Shown: positions 25,582 through 33,464 of the stretch, piece after piece | How positions within the stretch are numbered: position 1 is the stretch's first letter | Layout of the letters: each line of letters starts with the position of its first letter | The notes under the pieces: generated by a model | The model's database searches: none | Told to the model about the DNA's origin: nothing | Seen by the model: the letters and a program-made list of their open reading frames with translations, nothing else | Assembly: GCF_000166415.1 (NCBI RefSeq) | Contig: NC_014654.1 | Location: forward strand, 744,001 to 808,000 | DNA length: 64,000 nt | Source of the DNA: Halanaerobium hydrogeniformans | Lineage (GTDB): Bacteria; Bacillota; Halanaerobiia; Halanaerobiales; Halanaerobiaceae | Direction: 5' to 3' | Translations under genes and position numbers: made by a program

Positions 25582-25610
25582 TTGACAAAATGCTCACTTT
25601 AGAGTATTAT
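25582..25610 (+). promoter_or_regulatory. Promoter of iron alcohol dehydrogenase
   Basis: TTGACA, 17-base spacer, TATTAT. TAATTTAAG follows, resembling the sequence after the 28359 and 38302 -10 boxes. Confidence 0.8.
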
Positions 25611-25653
25611 TAATTTAAGTTAAATAATTCACAAACTCTAAGGAGGAAATTAA

Positions 25654-26820
25654 ATGTATGATTATATGTTACCAACAGTAAATTTTATGGGAGCAGGTTC
25701 TGTTAAAGTAGTAGGAGAAAGAGCAAAAATTCTGGGTGCAAAAAAAGTTCTTTTAGTCACTGATGACTTTTTAAGTAATCTAGATGGTGGACCCTTTGAG
25801 ACCGTAGTTAAATATATTGAAGAAGCGGGTTTAGCATATGCTGTTTATGATGGTGTAAAGGCTAATCCCAGAGATACTAATGTTTATGAAGGCTTAGAAA
25901 TTTACGAAAATGAAAATTGTGATATGATAATTACAGTAGGTGGAGGAAGTCCTCATGATTGTGGTAAGGCAATCGGGGTTGCTGCAACTCATGATGGAGA
26001 TTTATATAAGGATTATGCCGGAGTAGAAAAATTAGAAAATGAAACACCTGCTATGATCTGTGTTAATACAACTGCTGGAACAGCCAGTGAGGTTACCAGA
26101 CATGCAGTAATAACTGATACTTCTCAAACACCTCATGTAAAGTTTGTAATTGTCAGCTGGCGTAATGTGCCAGATGTGTCTATTAATGATCCGGAACTAA
26201 TGGTAGCTAAACCTGCTGCATTAACTGCAGCTACAGGAATGGATGCTTTAACTCATGCTTTAGAAACCTTTGTTTCAACAGGTGCTAATTCATTAACAGA
26301 TGCAGCTGCCAAAGAAGCTATGGAACTAATAGCTAAGTACTTAAGAAGGGCAGTTTATAATGGAGAAGATATTGAAGCCAGAGAAGAGATGGCTAATGCT
26401 TCAGTTTTAGCCGGTTTTGCCTTCAACAATGGTGGTTTAGGTTATGTTCATGCTATGGCCCATCAGTTGGGTGGATTTTATGATATGCCACATGGGATAG
26501 CCAATGCAATCCTCCTGCCTTATGTTGAAAAATTTAATTTAGGAGCTAAAATAGATAAATTTGCCAAGGTCGCAGAAATATTTGGAGTTCCTACAGCTGG
26601 GCTTTCTAAAAGAGAAGCTGCTGAAAAATCTTTAGATGCAATTGTACAGCTGGCTGAAGATATCGGAATCCCGACTTCTTTAAGTGAATCAGAATATGAT
26701 GTCAAAGAAGAAGATTTTGAGGAGATGGCAAGATTAGCTTTAGAAGATGGTAATGCTTTAAGCAATCCTAGAAAAGCAACTCAAGCAGAAATTGCCGGAA
26801 TCTTTAAAGCAGCTTATTAA
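25654..26820 (+). CDS. Iron-containing alcohol dehydrogenase
   Basis: NAD(P)-dependent group III dehydrogenase, 388 residues, close to the 1,3-propanediol/methanol dehydrogenase type. The NAD loop is TVGGGSPHDCGKAIG. Iron ligands are expected in GMDALTHALETF and HAMAHQLGGFYDMPHG. A perfect AAGGAGG and strong promoter suggest high expression. Its place beside a DeoR regulator and before pentose-phosphate genes suggests it regenerates NAD+ by reducing an aldehyde from sugar fermentation. Exact substrate is unknown. Confidence 0.92.
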   Translation: MYDYMLPTVNFMGAGSVKVVGERAKILGAKKVLLVTDDFLSNLDGGPFETVVKYIEEAGLAYAVYDGVKANPRDTNVYEGLEIYENENCDMIITVGGGSPHDCGKAIGVAATHDGDLYKDYAGVEKLENETPAMICVNTTAGTASEVTRHAVITDTSQTPHVKFVIVSWRNVPDVSINDPELMVAKPAALTAATGMDALTHALETFVSTGANSLTDAAAKEAMELIAKYLRRAVYNGEDIEAREEMANASVLAGFAFNNGGLGYVHAMAHQLGGFYDMPHGIANAILLPYVEKFNLGAKIDKFAKVAEIFGVPTAGLSKREAAEKSLDAIVQLAEDIGIPTSLSESEYDVKEEDFEEMARLALEDGNALSNPRKATQAEIAGIFKAAY

Positions 26821-26854
26821 TTAATTGACTAATTAAAAAATGAGCAAGAACGAG

Positions 26855-26886
26855 AAAGCCTTTGTCTTAGACAGGGGCTTTTTTTA
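26855..26886 (+). terminator. Terminator after iron ADH
   Basis: AAAGCCTTTGTCT pairs with AGACAGGGGCTTT (13 bp with G-T pairs), followed by T. Confidence 0.85.
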
Positions 26887-26997
26887 ATGTCCAGAAAATT
26901 ATAATTAATGCTTGTTTTAGATAAAATTTAAAGGTTTTTTCTTTTCAATCTAAAATTAATATATTAGAAGAATTATTTAAGGAAGGGGAGATTAATA

Positions 26998-27663
26998 ATG
27001 GCCAAAATCGCTCTTATTCATACAACACCTGTTACAGTTGAGTCACTTAAGAATTTAATTAAAGCAGGTGCTCCTGATCTAAAAATTATTAATATAGTAG
27101 ATGATTCAATTTTACCGGAGTTAATTGATAATGAGGCTGACCTTAGTCTGGTAGAAAAAAGGGTTAAATATTATATTAATACGGCAGTTAAGCAGGGAGC
27201 AGATTTAGTCATGAGTGCCTGTTCATCAATTGGAGAGATTTTTGAAGAGGAAAATAGAAAATATGAGATTCCAATTATGCGAATTGATTCTGCAATGGCA
27301 GAAAAAGCAGTAGCAAAGGCTAGAAAAATTGGAGTAGCAGCAACTTTAGCAACCACTTTAAAACCAAGCACTAAATTATTAAAAAATAAAGCTGCTGAAA
27401 TAAATAAAGATATAGTAATTAGAAAAGTTCTGGCAGATAAGGCCTATCAAAAATTAATGGCTGGAGATCAAAAAGCCCATGATCAACTTTTAGCTGAAAA
27501 ACTAAAAGAACTGGCAGCAGAGGTAGAAATAGTGGTACTGGCTCAGGCATCAATGGCCAGGGCAGTAAAAGTTTTACCAGCTGAATTAAAGGATAAATTT
27601 TTAACAAGTCCTGAACTAGGAATAGAAAAAGCCTTAAAAATATTAGAAAAAAAACTAAATTAA
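26998..27663 (+). CDS. Asp/Glu/hydantoin racemase-family protein lacking second Cys
   Basis: 221-residue member of the two-cysteine racemase superfamily. The first catalytic Cys is present (Cys75 in MSACSSIGE). The second, normally in an LxCxxM-like strand, is replaced in VVLAQASMAR (residues 179-188) by Gln/Ala. One-base racemases need both Cys, so it may be an isomerase, lyase or binding protein instead (inference). GGAAGGGGAG precedes the ATG. It is monocistronic, between iron ADH and the pentose-phosphate operon. Similar proteins occur in sugar-catabolic clusters. Confidence 0.8.
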   Translation: MAKIALIHTTPVTVESLKNLIKAGAPDLKIINIVDDSILPELIDNEADLSLVEKRVKYYINTAVKQGADLVMSACSSIGEIFEEENRKYEIPIMRIDSAMAEKAVAKARKIGVAATLATTLKPSTKLLKNKAAEINKDIVIRKVLADKAYQKLMAGDQKAHDQLLAEKLKELAAEVEIVVLAQASMARAVKVLPAELKDKFLTSPELGIEKALKILEKKLN

Positions 27664-27664
27664 A

Positions 27665-27743
27665 AGAGGAAGACTCCACAATTTTTTCTCTGCTCATTAA
27701 GAAAAAAAGTGAAGTCTCTGCGTTGGAAATTATGTCTTAGCCT
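27665..27743. repeat. Structured repeat element, copy A
   Basis: AGAGGAAGACTCCAC ... AGTGAAGTCTC forms a stem around an inner hairpin with TGCTCA in its loop, then TTGGAAAT and ATGTCTTAGCC. Copy B at 27974-28050 keeps the stem with different bases and the same tail. It begins right after the racemase-like stop codon. Confidence 0.65.
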
Positions 27744-27896
27744 TATAATTGATCAGGAAAATTATTTAGCCCTAGCTAAATTTTTATTTACTTGTTAATA
27801 GTTTACACTAAGCAAAGAACTTTTTAAAGCTTATTTTAGCAATTATCAAAAAATTCATATAATTGAACAGGATATTACTATTGCTTGATTTTTGGT

Positions 27897-27936
27897 ATTT
27901 TTGGTACCAGGTACCTAGGTACCTGGTACCAAAAAT
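27897..27936. repeat. 40-bp perfect palindrome built from GGTACC words
   Basis: Arms TTTTTGGTACCAGGTACCT meet at 27916/27917. Further GTACCAAAAATC units follow to 27967. The word GTACCAGGTAC also flanks 24594-24668. Confidence 0.85.
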
Positions 27937-27973
27937 CAAGTACCAAAAATCAGGTACCAAAAATACCTATAAA

Positions 27974-28050
27974 TAGAGGGAGCTTCACTACTTAATCTCT
28001 TGCTCAGGGAGAAATAGAAGTGAAGCCCAATTTGGAAATATGTCTTAGCC
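27974..28050. repeat. Structured repeat element, copy B
   Basis: AGAGGGAGCTTCACT ... AAGTGAAGCCC stem with inner TCTC/GAGA hairpin carrying TGCTCA, then TTGGAAATATGTCTTAGCC. Homologous to copy A; orientation and function unknown. Confidence 0.65.
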
Positions 28051-28335
28051 ATTTATTAATTCGTATTATATTGCAATTATTTTTTGTTGTCAAGCATTTT
28101 TTATTAAAAATTAAAAAATATTTTTGAATTATTTCATTTAATAATAGTTTTAAATAGTGGGATATGATTGTTAGATCGGCACTTTAAAAGGCGTTACAGC
28201 ACAATTAATAGAGAAAAATAGCTTTATTTTAGATTTGTTAACTTTTTAAAAAAGCTAATTAATATAAAAAAACTAAACTTTAATTGCAATTATGAAAAAA
28301 TATAAAAGAAAATAAAAATAAATAATAAAAATTGC

Positions 28336-28364
28336 TTGCATTACTTTTTATATTGTGGTATTAT
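28336..28364 (+). promoter_or_regulatory. Promoter of rpiB-tal-tkt operon
   Basis: TTGCAT, 17-base spacer ending TGTGG, TATTAT, then CTAATTAAGAAA. Nearly the same arrangement precedes araM (38279-38307). An A/T-rich UP-like region lies upstream. Confidence 0.8.
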
Positions 28365-28417
28365 CTAATTAAGAAAGAAAATAAGCAGAATTAAAATTAT
28401 TTTAGGAGGGCTTAAAT

Positions 28418-28900
28418 ATGAGTGATAAAGTCAATAAAAAGATCGTTATTGGTGCAGCAGCAGCTGGTATAGAACTAAAAGAAACAATTAAAGAACTAAT
28501 GGATGATTTAGGAGTAGAATATGAAGATGTAGGTCTTAATTCAGCAGATGAAGATGTATATTATCCTACAGTTTCAAAAAGGGTTGCCGAAAAGATAATT
28601 GATAGTGATTATGAAAAAGAAGGTATAATTATCTGTGGAACAGGGATAGGAGTTGCAATTACAGCAAATAAATTCCCGAAAATTTATGCAGCTCAGGTAT
28701 ATGATTGCTATGGTGCTGAAAGAGCAGCTCTAAGTAATGATGCAAACGTAATAACCTTAGGTTCTAGAATTACCGGTCCTGTTTTAGCTCAAAAAATAGT
28801 TAAAGAATGGTTAGGCCTAGAATTCAAACCAAGCCGCTCATCTAAAAAACTGGACGAAATTTATGAGATAGAAGCAGAAAATTTAAAAGATCTTAAATAA
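28418..28900 (+). CDS. rpiB: RpiB/LacAB-family sugar-phosphate isomerase
   Basis: Cytoplasmic aldose-ketose isomerase of the RpiB fold, 160 residues, most likely ribose-5-phosphate isomerase [15 protein letters not shown] holds the active Cys and phosphate loop, and [15 protein letters not shown] is the conserved C-terminal helix. It is first in an operon with transaldolase and transketolase, which supports a pentose-phosphate role. A substrate shift to another pentose or hexose phosphate, as in LacAB, cannot be excluded. Confidence 0.88.
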   Translation: MSDKVNKKIVIGAAAAGIELKETIKELMDDLGVEYEDVGLNSADEDVYYPTVSKRVAEKIIDSDYEKEGIIICGTGIGVAITANKFPKIYAAQVYDCYGAERAALSNDANVITLGSRITGPVLAQKIVKEWLGLEFKPSRSSKKLDEIYEIEAENLKDLK

Positions 28901-28925
28901 TAAGCACCCAAAAAGGAGTGATATA

Positions 28926-29579
28926 ATGAAGTTTTTTATAGATACAGCTAATTTAGAAGAAATTAAAAAAGCAGAAAGTCTTGGAGTAATTGATGGGGTG
29001 ACAACAAACCCCTCTTTAGTTGCTAAAGAAGGCGATATAGATTTCGAAACAAGAATCAAGGAGATTTGTGATATTGTAGATGGTCCTGTAAGTGCTGAAG
29101 TAGTTGCTTTGGATGCAGAGGGAATGATTGAAGAAGCAAGAGAATTAGCAAAAATTGCTGATAATGTAGTTATCAAAATTCCAATGACGATGGAAGGTTT
29201 AAAAGCGGTTAAGACTTTAAGTAAAGAAGGTATAGATACCAATGTAACCTTGATCTTCTCTGCTAACCAGGCTCTTTTAGCTGCAAAAGCTGGAGCAACT
29301 TTTGCCAGTCCGTTTATCGGTAGGTTAGATGATAGAGCACATGATGGAATGGATTTAATAAAAGAAATAGTTCAGATTTATGATAACTATGATCTCGATA
29401 CAGAAATAATCTCTGCCAGCATTAGACATCCAATGCATGTTAAAAATGCAGCTTTAGCTGGAGCACATATTGCAACTATACCATTTAATGTAATTGAAAC
29501 ACTTTCTAAACATCCTTTAACTGATATGGGAATTGAAAGATTTTTAGAAGACTGGAATAAAACTCAAGGTTCTAAATAA
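28926..29579 (+). CDS. tal: Transaldolase (TalC/FSA-like)
   Basis: Short-form transaldolase, 217 residues. [20 protein letters not shown] and [13 protein letters not shown] are the N-terminal signatures. The Schiff-base Lys lies in [11 protein letters not shown], and [14 protein letters not shown] completes the active site. It moves a dihydroxyacetone unit between sugar phosphates. It lies 25 bases after rpiB and 19 before transketolase, in one transcript. A fructose-6-phosphate aldolase activity is an alternative within this family. Confidence 0.93.
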   Translation: MKFFIDTANLEEIKKAESLGVIDGVTTNPSLVAKEGDIDFETRIKEICDIVDGPVSAEVVALDAEGMIEEARELAKIADNVVIKIPMTMEGLKAVKTLSKEGIDTNVTLIFSANQALLAAKAGATFASPFIGRLDDRAHDGMDLIKEIVQIYDNYDLDTEIISASIRHPMHVKNAALAGAHIATIPFNVIETLSKHPLTDMGIERFLEDWNKTQGSK

Positions 29580-29598
29580 ATAAGAAGGTGGTTATGAA

Positions 29599-31572
29599 AT
29601 GTTAAATAAAATAGCAAAAACTGTCCGGGGTCTGGCCGCAGATGCAGTAGAAGATGCCAGCTCTGGACATCCAGGATTACCAATAGGTTGTGCTGATATC
29701 GGAGCAGTTCTTTATGGAGAAGTTATGAATTATGATCCTCAAAAAACTGATTGGGCAAATAGAGATCGTTTTGTACTTTCAGCAGGTCATGGTTCAATGC
29801 TGCAGTATGCTTATCAGCATCTAGCAGGTTTTGATCTTTCTATAGATGATTTAAAGAGTTTTCGTCAGCTAGGTTCTAAAACACCAGGTCATCCAGAATA
29901 TGGCTGGACACCAGGAGTAGAAACAACAACCGGTCCTTTAGGCCAGGGTTTTGCCAACGCGGTCGGTATGGCTCTAGCTGAAGAAATTAAAGCAGCTAAA
30001 TTCAATACAGAAGACCATAAAATTGTTGATCACTACACTTACAGTTTAGCCGGTGATGGTTGTATGATGGAAGGTGTAACTTCAGAAGCAGCTTCACTTG
30101 CAGGTCATTTAGGCTTGGGTAAATTAATCGTGATCTATGATGATAATGATATTTCTATTGCTGGAAATACAGATCTAACTTTTACAGAGGATGTAGCAGC
30201 CAGATTTAAAGCCTATAACTGGCAGGTAATAGAAAATGTAGATGGTCATGATGCAGAAGAAATTAAGGCTGCAATTAATAAAGCGAAAGCCGTAGGAGAT
30301 AAACCAAGTTTAATCATGGCTAAAACAAAAATAGCCTGTGGTGCCCCAACTAAAGAGGGTACAGCCGCATCTCATGGTGCTCCTTTAGGTCAAGCTGAAG
30401 TTGATGGTTTAAAAGAAAACATTGGTCTACCTGTAGATGAAAAATATTATATCCCCGGTGAAGTTAAAAAATATTTTGCCGAACATCAAGCAAAACTAAA
30501 AACAAAACGTTTAAAATGGGAAAGTGAATTTTCTGGCTGGGCAGCAGCAAATCCAGAACTTAAAAAAGCCTGGGATAAAGCAGAAAATCAGCTACTACCA
30601 GAAGGACTTAAATCAAGTCTTAAAAATTTAAAAATTAAAGCACCTGCTTCAACAAGAGATGTTTCAGGAGCAGTTTTAAAAGAGATGGCAGATCAAATCG
30701 ATTATCTGCTTGGTGGTTCTGCAGATTTAGCACCATCGAATAGAAGTTATTTAGATAAATATGCCGAAATCCAAAAAGATAATTATAATGGTCGTAATCT
30801 GCGTTTCGGAGTTAGAGAACATGCTATGGGAGCGATTGTAAATGGGATTTCTCTTTATGGTGGTTTTAGACCATACTGTGCAACCTTCCTGGTATTTAGC
30901 GATTACATGAAACCAGCAATCAGGATGGCTGCTTTAATGAAACAACCAGTTATCTATATCTTTACCCATGATTCAATCTATATTGGTGAAGATGGACCAA
31001 CCCATCAGCCTGTAGAACATCTGGAAGCCCTAAGAATTATTCCAGGACTTAAGGTTTTAAGACCAGCTGATGAGGAAGAAACAAAGGCTGCCTGGTTAGA
31101 AGCACTTGAAAACAAATCAGGTCCAACAGCTCTAATTTTAACCAGACAGGGATTAGACCACTTAGATAAAGAAAATGATTTCTGGACAGGTGTTAAAAAA
31201 GGTGGTTATACTGTTTTATCCACTCAAGCTGAAAAATATGATTATACATTTTTAGCAAGTGGTAGTGAGGTTTCACTGGCAGTTGAAACAGCAAATAAAT
31301 TAATTGAAGAAGAGAAAAAAGATGTTAGGGTAATATCTGTTCCGGATAGAAAAACCCTGGCTGAACAAAAAGATTTTGTAAACAAATTAACTGCAAATAG
31401 CAAAAAAACCGTTGTCATAGAAGCTGGTATTGGAAATGGCTGGTACAAACTTCTCAAAGGAGATTGTGAACTGATTACAGTTGAAGATTATGGAGAAAGT
31501 GGTCCAGGTCAGGAAATTGCAGAAGAAAAAGGTTTCAGTGTAGATAAAATTATTGAAAAAATAAGTAAATAG
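29599..31572 (+). CDS. tkt: Transketolase, full length
   Basis: Thiamine-diphosphate enzyme moving two-carbon units between sugar phosphates, 657 residues in one chain (normal). ASSGHPGLPIGCADIG and GPLGQGFANAVGMAL mark the N-terminal domain. GDGCMMEGV is the ThDP GDG motif. FGVREHAMGAIVNGI and YIFTHDSIYIGEDGPTHQP follow in the Pyr domain. With RpiB and transaldolase it forms the non-oxidative pentose-phosphate branch. Last gene of the operon; a hairpin at 31602-31634 follows. Confidence 0.96.
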   Translation: MLNKIAKTVRGLAADAVEDASSGHPGLPIGCADIGAVLYGEVMNYDPQKTDWANRDRFVLSAGHGSMLQYAYQHLAGFDLSIDDLKSFRQLGSKTPGHPEYGWTPGVETTTGPLGQGFANAVGMALAEEIKAAKFNTEDHKIVDHYTYSLAGDGCMMEGVTSEAASLAGHLGLGKLIVIYDDNDISIAGNTDLTFTEDVAARFKAYNWQVIENVDGHDAEEIKAAINKAKAVGDKPSLIMAKTKIACGAPTKEGTAASHGAPLGQAEVDGLKENIGLPVDEKYYIPGEVKKYFAEHQAKLKTKRLKWESEFSGWAAANPELKKAWDKAENQLLPEGLKSSLKNLKIKAPASTRDVSGAVLKEMADQIDYLLGGSADLAPSNRSYLDKYAEIQKDNYNGRNLRFGVREHAMGAIVNGISLYGGFRPYCATFLVFSDYMKPAIRMAALMKQPVIYIFTHDSIYIGEDGPTHQPVEHLEALRIIPGLKVLRPADEEETKAAWLEALENKSGPTALILTRQGLDHLDKENDFWTGVKKGGYTVLSTQAEKYDYTFLASGSEVSLAVETANKLIEEEKKDVRVISVPDRKTLAEQKDFVNKLTANSKKTVVIEAGIGNGWYKLLKGDCELITVEDYGESGPGQEIAEEKGFSVDKIIEKISK

Positions 31573-31601
31573 AAAAAATATCTTAAGAAAACAATTATTA
31601 A

Positions 31602-31634
31602 GCAGGCTCTGGAAAGTTAAGTTCCAGGGTCTGC
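31602..31634 (+). terminator. Hairpin after transketolase
   Basis: GCAGGCTCTGGAA pairs with TTCCAGGGTCTGC (13 bp with G-T pairs). No T tract, so termination strength is uncertain. Confidence 0.55.
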
Positions 31635-31694
31635 AAACAAATGAAATAATTCAGAATATTATTTAAAAAAATAGCAAAAATTTGTTTAATTTTT

Positions 31695-31723
31695 TTGACT
31701 TTCTTCAAATAAGATGTTATAAT
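31695..31723 (+). promoter_or_regulatory. Promoter of glpP-like gene
   Basis: TTGACT, 17-base spacer, TATAAT. Confidence 0.8.
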
Positions 31724-31772
31724 TATAAACGTGATAAGAAGTAAAAGTTCAAATGTAAAAAAATAAAAGGTT

Positions 31773-32360
31773 GTGAAAATAATTAAAAAGAGCAAATTAA
31801 TGATAAGTGAAATATTTAATAACAATTTGATCATACCATCACTTAGAAAGTTGAGATATCTTGAAACTGCTCTTAACGGTAAAGCTCCTGCCCTTTATTT
31901 ATCCAATGTCCATATCGGAAATTTGAAATCAATAACTCAAAAATGTCATCAAAAAAATAAATTAGTTATTGTCCATACAAAATTGATTGGTGGTTTTAAG
32001 GCTGATCAGACGGGGATTAAATTATTGAAGAACTCATTTAAGGTAGATGGATTATTTTCTACCAACCCCCAGACAATAAATCTGGCTAAAAAAGAAGGAC
32101 TTTTTGCTATTCAAAGATTGTTTTTTATGGATTCAATCTCAACTGATTATGCACTTGATAATCTGAGAAATTCAAGTCCTGATGCCTGTGAACTCTTACC
32201 TGGACCTATAGCTTTAAAAGTTAAGGATAAGATTAAAGAAGTGGTCCCAGAAATACCTCTTTTAGCAGCAGGATATATAGATAATCAAGAACTTGTAGAT
32301 AAAATCTTTGCAGCTGGTCTGGATGGTCTAACTACGAGCAGCAAAGAATTATGGCCTTAA
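31773..32360 (+). CDS. glpP: GlpP-like glycerol-3-phosphate-responsive antiterminator
   Basis: Barrel-type RNA-binding regulator of the GlpP family, 195 residues from GTG 31773. GlpP with glycerol 3-phosphate binds leader RNA and prevents termination upstream of glycerol genes. Visible family segments are NNNLIIPSLRKLRYL, VHTKLIGGFKADQTG, GLFSTNPQTINLAKKEG, ELLPGPIAL and PLLAAGYI. ATG 31800 is an alternative start matching the usual N-terminus. The next gene is an SDR dehydrogenase preceded by a strong terminator at 32525-32577, a possible target. No glpD, glpF or glpK lies in the window. Confidence 0.85.
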   Translation: MKIIKKSKLMISEIFNNNLIIPSLRKLRYLETALNGKAPALYLSNVHIGNLKSITQKCHQKNKLVIVHTKLIGGFKADQTGIKLLKNSFKVDGLFSTNPQTINLAKKEGLFAIQRLFFMDSISTDYALDNLRNSSPDACELLPGPIALKVKDKIKEVVPEIPLLAAGYIDNQELVDKIFAAGLDGLTTSSKELWP

Positions 32361-32524
32361 AAACTTATTTTAAGTAAATTAATCTTAATTTTCAAAATAA
32401 ATAAGCAATTAAAACTAATTAAAACAAAATAACATAACAAAATAATGAGCTAAAAATAAATATCATTTTAAATTTTTAATATTAACTAATTAAAACAAAA
32501 TTAACCTAACGGGTCTGTGAAGAG

Positions 32525-32577
32525 AAACCCCACTCTTAGACAATAGAAGATTTTCTGTTGTTCTAAAGTGGGGTTTT
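32525..32577 (+). terminator. Leader terminator before SDR gene (possible GlpP target)
   Basis: AAACCCCACTCTTAGA pairs with TTCTAAAGTGGGGTTT, with a smaller hairpin in its loop, and ends in a T run. It is 40 bases before the next ATG and follows glpP directly, so it may be read-through controlled. Confidence 0.8.
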
Positions 32578-32616
32578 TATGCATTTTTTTAAGACCTATT
32601 TGAGGAGAGTGAGTTT

Positions 32617-33384
32617 ATGGAAGCAGATTATCTGGGAATCAAAGGCAAAAAAGCTTTGGTAACCGGTTCTTCACGTGGGGTTGGTAAGGCAATAGCTCTA
32701 GCACTGGCAGAAGCAGGGGCAGATGTTGCTGTTAATTATAGAAGTAGTGCAGAAGAAGCCCTGGATGTTGTTGAAGAAATTAGAGAAATGGGTAGGGATA
32801 GTCTGGCTATTCAGGCGGATTTAGCTTATCCTGATCAGGCCTTAAATTTAATGGAAAAGACCACAGAAAGATTTGGTGAGCTTGATCTTCTGGTAAATAA
32901 TGCAGCTTATTTCCCTACAAATTGGGTTAAAGATATCAGTCTTAAAGAATGGCAGAAAACCCTTGATGTTAATCTAACAGCTGTCTTTCTCTGCAGTAAG
33001 TTTTTGGTCAATCATGCTTTAGAAAATGAGAAAAAGGCCAAAATTTTAAATATCAATTCACAGGCAGCTTTCCATGGCTCAACTACCGGTCATGCCCATT
33101 ATGCTGCTTCAAAAGGTGGGATGTGGACCTTTACAATCTCTCTGGCCAGAGAGGTTGCAGATCAGGGTATAAATGTAAATGGACTGGCTTTAGGAATAGT
33201 TGAAACTGAGATGGTTAAACCACTTTTAAAAAAAGATGAAGAATATTATTTAGATAGAATACCGAAAAATGAGTTTGCTCAACCTGAAGAAATTGCAGAT
33301 ATTGCAGTGTTTTTACTTTCAGAAAAAGCAGATTACATTACCGGAGCAACCTTAGATGCAACTGGTGGAATGTTAATGCGTTAA
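32617..33384 (+). CDS. Short-chain dehydrogenase/reductase
   Basis: NAD(P)-dependent classical SDR, 255 residues. Cofactor motif VTGSSRGVGKAIA (about 14-26), NNAAYF, the catalytic Ser in ILNINSQAAFHGS, and Tyr/Lys in HYAASKGG. C-terminal GATLDATGG is usual. First of a group with FGGY kinase, class II aldolase and SorE-like reductase, it probably interconverts a polyol and a ketose. Exact substrate unknown. Starts at ATG after GAGGAGAG. Confidence 0.88.
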   Translation: MEADYLGIKGKKALVTGSSRGVGKAIALALAEAGADVAVNYRSSAEEALDVVEEIREMGRDSLAIQADLAYPDQALNLMEKTTERFGELDLLVNNAAYFPTNWVKDISLKEWQKTLDVNLTAVFLCSKFLVNHALENEKKAKILNINSQAAFHGSTTGHAHYAASKGGMWTFTISLAREVADQGINVNGLALGIVETEMVKPLLKKDEEYYLDRIPKNEFAQPEEIADIAVFLLSEKADYITGATLDATGGMLMR

Positions 33385-33464
33385 TTTGTCAAAATTTTTA
33401 AAATAGCTTTTAAATTTGCTTATTTTAAGCAAGTATCATAAATCTAATTAGGAGGTAATTTTTT

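Larger units (their letters stand above)
27664..28417. other. 754-bp gene-free region with structured repeats and promoter
   Basis: No coding region is seen. It contains two related hairpin elements (27665-27743 and 27974-28050), a 40-bp perfect palindrome with further GGTACC-type copies (27897-27967) and an AT-rich stretch. It ends with the rpiB promoter (28336-28364). Confidence 0.8.

Noticed and set aside
27897-27967. CRISPR array or ordinary terminator
   Set aside because: Units are GTACC words without regular unique spacers, and no cas genes are seen. The palindrome has no loop or usual terminator shape.
31602-31634. Strong transketolase terminator
   Set aside because: A good hairpin but without a T tract, so kept only as a tentative terminator.
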